DNA from: JAVBMC01 sp031552845
GTDB lineage: Bacteria; Verrucomicrobiota; Kiritimatiellia; RFP12; DVOR01
Direction: 5' to 3'
DNA: 10,178 nt
Assembly: GCA_031552845.1 (NCBI GenBank)
Contig: JAVBMC010000009.1
Coordinates: forward strand, 1 to 10,178
In this document: one piece after another, positions 6,820 through 10,178 of the stretch
Numbering within the stretch: the first letter of the stretch is position 1
Layout: the number at the start of each line of letters is the position of its first letter
Position numbers and translations under genes: made by a program
The notes under the pieces: model-generated
What the model was told of the DNA's origin: nothing
The model's database searches: none
Seen by the model: only the letters and a program-made list of their open reading frames with translations

Positions 6820-7662
6820 TTAGACGCGGCCCTGAGCCTTGAGGAACTCAAAGCATCCGCGGATTGAGGCGGTGGAGTCGGGATTGACTTCGCTCTCCAC
6901 GACATACCACTCGGTCACATCCTTATCGGTTGCGGCGAACACTGCCGGCCAATTCACGCCCGTCTTGCCTGCGGCAACGCTGCCGAGGATGCCCGTGCCG
7001 GGATACACTTCCTTCGCATGAATCGTGCGCGAACGGTTCGGGAACTTGTTGAACCAATACACCGGGTCCTCACCCGCTGCGGCGATGTGCCCCACGTCAG
7101 GCTGCGAGCAGACGTCCGGGTTGCAGTTGTCGAAGAATATCTCCCACTTGCACTTGCCGTCGAACTTCTCTTTGAACTCGTGCTGGTGGTTGTGATAACC
7201 CACATACATGCCCGACTTCTTAGCCGTCTCCGCCGCTGCGTTGAAGATCTTGGCGAACTCAACCCAGCCCTCAGCCGTGTTGGCATTCATGCTCGGCACC
7301 ATCAGGTACTTGTTGCCGACTTCCTGCGCGAACTCAATTGTCTTGTTCAGGTTGGCCGGCTTGATCGAATCCAACCCCGTGTGCGTTCCGCAAGCCTTCA
7401 AGCCCATATCATCGATAATCTGCTTCAGTTCCTTGGCGCTCTTGCCATAATACCCGGCGAACTCCACGCCCGCATAACCGATGCTCTTGATCTCCTTCAG
7501 CGTCGGGAGCAGATCCTTGTTGCACAGGTTGCGCACCGAATACAATTGCACGCCCACCTGCGGCAACGCTTTCTTCGAACCCGCCGTCACACAACCCGGC
7601 AACGCCGCAACCGCCGCGCCAGCCGCACCGATCTTGATGAATCCTCTACGTGAACAATTCAT
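6820..7662 (-). CDS. Tat-exported lipoprotein of the sugar phosphate isomerase/epimerase (xylose isomerase-like TIM barrel) family
   Basis: The 280-residue protein opens with a twin-arginine signal, SRRGFIK (4-10), followed by a hydrophobic stretch and a lipobox ALPGC, predicting lipidated Cys24. The barrel then follows: QVGVQLYSVR (35-44), IGYAGVEFAGYYG (61-73), GLKACGTHTG (87-96), GYHNHQHEF (155-163), SQPDVGHIAAAGEDP (186-200), THAKE-like TIHAKEVY (213-220) and EWYVVESE (251-258). Probable divalent metal ligands are Glu162, Asp189, His215 and Glu256. These residues are intact, so the protein should be active. Because it is folded before export and anchored outside, its substrate is unlikely to be a sugar phosphate despite the family name. 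An oligosaccharide, keto-sugar or uronate is more plausible. It lies 26 nt after the hydrogenase gene and 30 nt before GH105. AAAGGG at 7669-7674 is the probable SD, 6 nt from ATG 7662. Confidence 0.9.
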   Translation of the reverse strand: MNCSRRGFIKIGAAGAAVAALPGCVTAGSKKALPQVGVQLYSVRNLCNKDLLPTLKEIKSIGYAGVEFAGYYGKSAKELKQIIDDMGLKACGTHTGLDSIKPANLNKTIEFAQEVGNKYLMVPSMNANTAEGWVEFAKIFNAAAETAKKSGMYVGYHNHQHEFKEKFDGKCKWEIFFDNCNPDVCSQPDVGHIAAAGEDPVYWFNKFPNRSRTIHAKEVYPGTGILGSVAAGKTGVNWPAVFAATDKDVTEWYVVESEVNPDSTASIRGCFEFLKAQGRV

Positions 7663-7688
7663 ATCCTACCCTTTCTTATTATTACACA

Positions 7689-9104
7689 TTAACCTAGATA
7701 CCGTGAACAATCCGTATACGTCGTATACAGCAAACCATTTCGCTTCGCCGCCCGACCTGCGGACGACTCACCAAAAGACAACACCTGCGGATTCTCATGC
7801 GCGAGCCGCTTTGGCGCCGCCGCGTCCGCAGCATTCAAACCCGCCACACGCGCCATCCGCACCTCATCCGACAGCGGCACCGTCGTACGCGGAGTCCCCC
7901 CGCCGCCGATGCACCCGCCATGACAAGCCATCACCTCGACAAAATCAAACCCCTTCAGCAGATCCTTCTCCACCAGCTTGCGCACCTCGGCTGTACCTTG
8001 TACAACACCCACGTGCACCTGCCGCCCGCCCAGCACAACCGCCGCCTGCTTCACGCCCGCAAGCTCCCCGCGCAACGGCGTCAGCTTAAAGAAGTCCTCA
8101 GACGGGTTCTTACCCTCCATCAAGAAGTAAGCCGTCCGCAACGTCGCCTCAGTCACGCCGCCCGTGTTGCCGAATATCAATCCCGCGCCACTCCCGCGCC
8201 CCATCCACGAATCAAACTCTCCCTTGCCAGCCTGCTGCAAATCAACCCGCTCCGCCTTCAGCCATGCCGCCAGCTCCCGCACCGTCAGCACCGCATCAAA
8301 GCCCCGCTGGCCATTCACCGACATCTCCTTACGGCGGATCTCCGCCTTCTTCGCCGTGCAAGGCGTCACCGCCACGTTGAACAAATCACCCGGCACCACC
8401 TTCACCTGCTCGGCAAACCACGTCTTCGTCGTCACGCCCATCAAACCAATCGGACTCTTTACCGTCGAGACAGACGGCAGCAGCTCCGGATGGAATATCT
8501 CGGCGAACTTCACCCACGCCGGACAGCAGCTCGTCATCAACGGCCCCTTTGCGCCGCCCTGCAGCTTCTGCACCAGCTCCTCGGCCTCCAGCACCACCGT
8601 CAAATCCGCCCCGAACGACGTATCCACCACAAAGTCCGCGCCCAACTTCCGCAACGCCGCAATCGTCCCAGCTTCAACATTCGTCCCCGGCGGCAAACCA
8701 AACGCCTCGCCCGCCGCCACCCGCACCGCCGGCGACATCGCGAACACCACACGCTTCTGCGCATCCGCCAAAGCCGCCTTCACCGCCGCCACTTCGGAAC
8801 GCGGCACGATCGATTCCGTCGGGCACGCCATACTGCACTGCCCGCAGCCGATGCAGATCGGATGCCCGCCCGTCTTCTTCAAATCAAAGTACCCCCACAC
8901 CCCCGCGTAGTCCTGACACACCGACTGACACGTCCCGCACTCCGCGCACGTACTTAAGGTAAAGGAGAGGCACGGATTATACGCCGAGAACGGAATATGG
9001 GTGAGGGTGCTTTCGGCACAACGCGGCGCAACCGTACATCCCGCGCAAAAAGCCGCCGACGCACAGCAAACCCCCTCCAAAAACTGCCTTCTCGAAACTC
9101 CCAT
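7689..9104 (-). CDS. hydA: Tat-signal [FeFe] hydrogenase-like catalytic protein with two [4Fe-4S] ferredoxin motifs
   Basis: From ATG 9104 the protein has 471 residues. SRRQFLEG (4-11) is a twin-arginine signal, followed by a Cys-rich segment ending AFCAGC (18-23). Two 4Fe-4S motifs follow: CAECGTCQSVC (53-63) and CIGCGQCSMACP (84-95). The H-cluster motifs are present in order: L1 TSCCPAW (191-197), L2 TPCTAKKAE (247-255) and L3 EVMACHGGCIGGGGTP (390-405). The four expected ligand cysteines (194, 249, 394, 398) and the proton-relay Cys193 are intact. Two positions depart from the usual motifs: L2 reads TPC where MPC is usual, and L3 ends GGGTP where GGGQP is usual. The tail (HENPQ..LLYTTYTDCSRYLG) resembles the small-subunit domain of [FeFe] hydrogenases fused at the C-terminus. 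The likely role is H2 oxidation or evolution in the periplasm or on the membrane; a redox-sensing role is also possible. No maturase (HydE/F/G) or partner subunit is visible. An in-frame TTG at 9116 with AAGG 8 nt upstream is an alternative start. ATG 9104 is preferred because of codon type, GGAG just upstream and the promoter position. Confidence 0.88.
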   Translation of the reverse strand: MGVSRRQFLEGVCCASAAFCAGCTVAPRCAESTLTHIPFSAYNPCLSFTLSTCAECGTCQSVCQDYAGVWGYFDLKKTGGHPICIGCGQCSMACPTESIVPRSEVAAVKAALADAQKRVVFAMSPAVRVAAGEAFGLPPGTNVEAGTIAALRKLGADFVVDTSFGADLTVVLEAEELVQKLQGGAKGPLMTSCCPAWVKFAEIFHPELLPSVSTVKSPIGLMGVTTKTWFAEQVKVVPGDLFNVAVTPCTAKKAEIRRKEMSVNGQRGFDAVLTVRELAAWLKAERVDLQQAGKGEFDSWMGRGSGAGLIFGNTGGVTEATLRTAYFLMEGKNPSEDFFKLTPLRGELAGVKQAAVVLGGRQVHVGVVQGTAEVRKLVEKDLLKGFDFVEVMACHGGCIGGGGTPRTTVPLSDEVRMARVAGLNAADAAAPKRLAHENPQVLSFGESSAGRAAKRNGLLYTTYTDCSRYLG

Positions 9105-9130
9105 AACTCCGCCCAATGCAACAGCCTTGT

Positions 9131-9159
9131 ATGGTACCGCATTTCGACGCTCAAGTCAA
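9131..9159 (-). promoter_or_regulatory. Candidate sigma70-type promoter of the hydrogenase-kdu operon
   Basis: On the minus strand TTGACT (9159-9154, 5 of 6 to the -35 consensus) is followed after exactly 17 nt by TACCAT (9136-9131, 4 of 6 to the -10 consensus). Transcription would start near 9124. This leaves a leader of about 20 nt before ATG 9104 but cuts into the AAGG that would serve the TTG at 9116, favouring the ATG start. No operator-like dyad is obvious at the hexamers. Confidence 0.5.
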
Positions 9160-9233
9160 GCCTGCAAACCCCCCGCACCCCCGCAAAAACCCGCTTGTTC
9201 CCACTTTGTTCACATTTCAAACGTCCCTAACTC

Positions 9234-9346
9234 AAATGAGCCAGAGATACAAGTCATATGAGCATGCTGACATAGATCGTATGAGCATACTGACATAGAT
9301 CGTATGAGCATGCTGATATGAGTCGTATGAGCCAGAGACATGAGGT
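9234..9346. repeat. Tandem array of a 23-bp imperfect repeat (three core units plus two diverged end units)
   Basis: Three abutting 23-bp units lie at 9255-9277, 9278-9300 and 9301-9323. Each begins c(a/g)tatgagcat, and units one and two end tgacatagat. A unit-like copy at each edge (9234-9254 and 9324-9346) shares the atgag phase but carries atgagccagaga instead of atgagcatgctga. Units one and three contain the 8-bp palindrome agcatgct. A 23-bp period is not a multiple of three, so the array is not coding. There are no spacers between units, so it is not a CRISPR array. It lies between the alpha-2-macroglobulin stop and the operon promoter and may be a minisatellite, a repressor-binding array or a transcript end structure. 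Confidence 0.75.
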
Positions 9347-9364
9347 TGGTGAGAATTCTGGCGG

Positions 9365-10178
9365 TTATCTGGCCTTTCCGCTTTGGATTGACCTTCCTTG
9401 GGAATGCGCATTGAACTCCGGCGCGTACATGCACTGGACTTCGGCTAAGCCCGCATTGCAAGTGCCGTTTTGGAAGACGTTGCAGTCGTATTCAAACACG
9501 TATGTCCCACGCGGGAGGCGGTCAAAGAAGAAGTGCGTCGCCGTATCGCGCGTGCTTTGGAAGTACCCCACGCCATCCTGCCAGCGGTAGCTCGAGAGCA
9601 CGTCAACCGGCTCCAAGCTCGCCGCGCGGGTATCCTTCAAATGCACGAACTCCATATCCCGATCCACCCGCAGCTCAATGCGCGTCACCACCGTATCGCC
9701 TTGCTGCAACGCCACATCCAACGGTTTGAGCACGCTGCCCACTGCCGTGACTTCACGCTTAAACAGCTCGCGCTTGATCCGCAGCGGCAACGCATCGTCC
9801 GACGCCGTCACCTCGCCGATGTCCTGCAGATACTGCCAATGCAGCCCGCCGAACACAATGCGGCTGTGAGGATTGCTCACCTCAATACGCCCCAGCTCCG
9901 GCTTAATCTTGTCCTTCGCAAAGCTCTCGCTGAAGTAACCGCTGCCCGGCTCCGCCTTCGCAGGTTCAATCAAGTCACCGCCCAGCTTCACCTGCACCGC
10001 CGCCGAATCCGTCAACGGCGCATTGCTTGAAAGCAGTATGGCATACACCGCATGCGCCGTCGAAACCGTCGTCGGCCAGCGTGAAGTGCGCTTCTGCTGC
10101 AACAGCCACAAGGCGCACTCATCCACCAGCTTCTGATCCTGCGTCACTTCGCGGAATGCCTCCATCACCATCGCCTGC
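9365..10178 (-). CDS. Alpha-2-macroglobulin family protein, C-terminal part (5' end outside window)
   Basis: The minus-strand frame is open to the window edge and ends at TAA 9367-9365, showing 270 residues of a much larger protein. The visible part begins in the terpenoid-cyclase-like complement domain (QAMVMEAFREV, then LWLLQQKRTSRWPTTVSTAHAVYAIL). It continues with QYLQDIGEVTASDDALPLRIKRELF, and the C-terminal receptor-like beta domain contains GDTVVTRIELRVDRDMEFVHLKD, DVLSSYRWQDGVGYFQSTRD and GTYVFEYDCNV, ending QCMYAPEFNAHSQG. These are typical of bacterial alpha-2-macroglobulins, large periplasmic or surface proteins thought to trap proteases and protect the envelope. The thioester region is outside the window, so trapping chemistry cannot be judged. 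The enteric pairing with pbpC downstream is not seen; a repeat array and the hydrogenase operon follow instead. Confidence 0.88.
   Translation of the reverse strand, partial: QAMVMEAFREVTQDQKLVDECALWLLQQKRTSRWPTTVSTAHAVYAILLSSNAPLTDSAAVQVKLGGDLIEPAKAEPGSGYFSESFAKDKIKPELGRIEVSNPHSRIVFGGLHWQYLQDIGEVTASDDALPLRIKRELFKREVTAVGSVLKPLDVALQQGDTVVTRIELRVDRDMEFVHLKDTRAASLEPVDVLSSYRWQDGVGYFQSTRDTATHFFFDRLPRGTYVFEYDCNVFQNGTCNAGLAEVQCMYAPEFNAHSQGRSIQSGKAR

Larger units (their letters stand above)
1737..9104 (-). other. Predicted six-gene uronate-utilisation operon headed by a hydrogenase gene
   Basis: Six intact minus-strand genes follow each other with gaps of 26, 30, 9, 24 and 25 nt and no internal hairpin with a T-run in the gaps. 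The set opens after a candidate promoter at 9131-9159 and closes at the terminator at 1664-1700. Four products carry export signals (two Tat, two Sec); the last two, KduI and KduD, are cytoplasmic. The order therefore runs from extracytoplasmic to cytoplasmic steps. Operon structure is inferred from spacing and direction; internal promoters inside coding regions cannot be excluded. Confidence 0.75.

Noticed and set aside
7797..8957. Long open frame on the + strand (386 codons) opposite the hydrogenase gene
   Set aside because: The product is extremely rich in Arg, His and Leu with no domain features, and the opposite strand encodes a complete [FeFe] hydrogenase with all motifs in frame. It is an antisense artefact of GC-rich codon use.
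9234..9346. CRISPR array
   Set aside because: The 23-bp units abut directly with no unique spacers between them, and no cas gene is present.

Overview
This window looks like a chromosomal segment of an anaerobic, polysaccharide-degrading bacterium. The best guess is the PVC superphylum (Lentisphaerota, Kiritimatiellota or Verrucomicrobiota). The grounds are the mix of a Tat-exported sugar-isomerase-like TIM barrel, a GH105-DUF4861 fusion, DUF2264, a secreted-protein tail with a TGLFSGSF-type motif, short repeat-rich intergenic DNA and an [FeFe] hydrogenase. The phylum is inference from gene content and style; no RNA marker gene is present.

Layout. Positions 1-240 (+) hold the C-terminal end of a large, probably secreted protein. 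Positions 241-604 are intergenic DNA with short dyads and three imperfect repeats. Positions 605-1639 (+) encode a PotD/PotF-like substrate-binding lipoprotein with no permease or ATPase beside it. A perfect 12-bp-stem hairpin at 1664-1700 separates it from a convergent minus-strand cluster. That cluster, in transcription order, is: Tat-signal [FeFe] hydrogenase-like protein (9104-7689), Tat lipoprotein of the sugar phosphate isomerase/epimerase fold (7662-6820), secreted GH105 unsaturated uronyl hydrolase fused to DUF4861 (6789-4609), secreted DUF2264 protein (4599-3376), KduI (3351-2530) and KduD (2504-1737). The gaps are 26, 30, 9, 24 and 25 nt, which points to one operon. Upstream lies an intergenic stretch with a candidate sigma70-type promoter and a 23-bp tandem repeat array (about 9234-9346). 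Beyond it is the 3' end of a bacterial alpha-2-macroglobulin gene that runs off the window.

How the genes fit together. GH105 releases a 4,5-unsaturated uronic acid from lyase-made oligosaccharides. The sugar opens to 5-dehydro-4-deoxyglucuronate, KduI isomerises it, and KduD reduces the product to 2-dehydro-3-deoxygluconate (KDG). DUF2264 and the exported TIM barrel probably trim the same glycan outside the cytoplasm. The unexpected member is the hydrogenase at the head of the operon. It carries a twin-arginine signal and two departures from the usual H-cluster motifs. Its link to uronate catabolism is the most interesting feature here, and it is inferred from position only. No polysaccharide lyase, uronate transporter, KDG kinase/aldolase or hydrogenase maturase is visible in the window.
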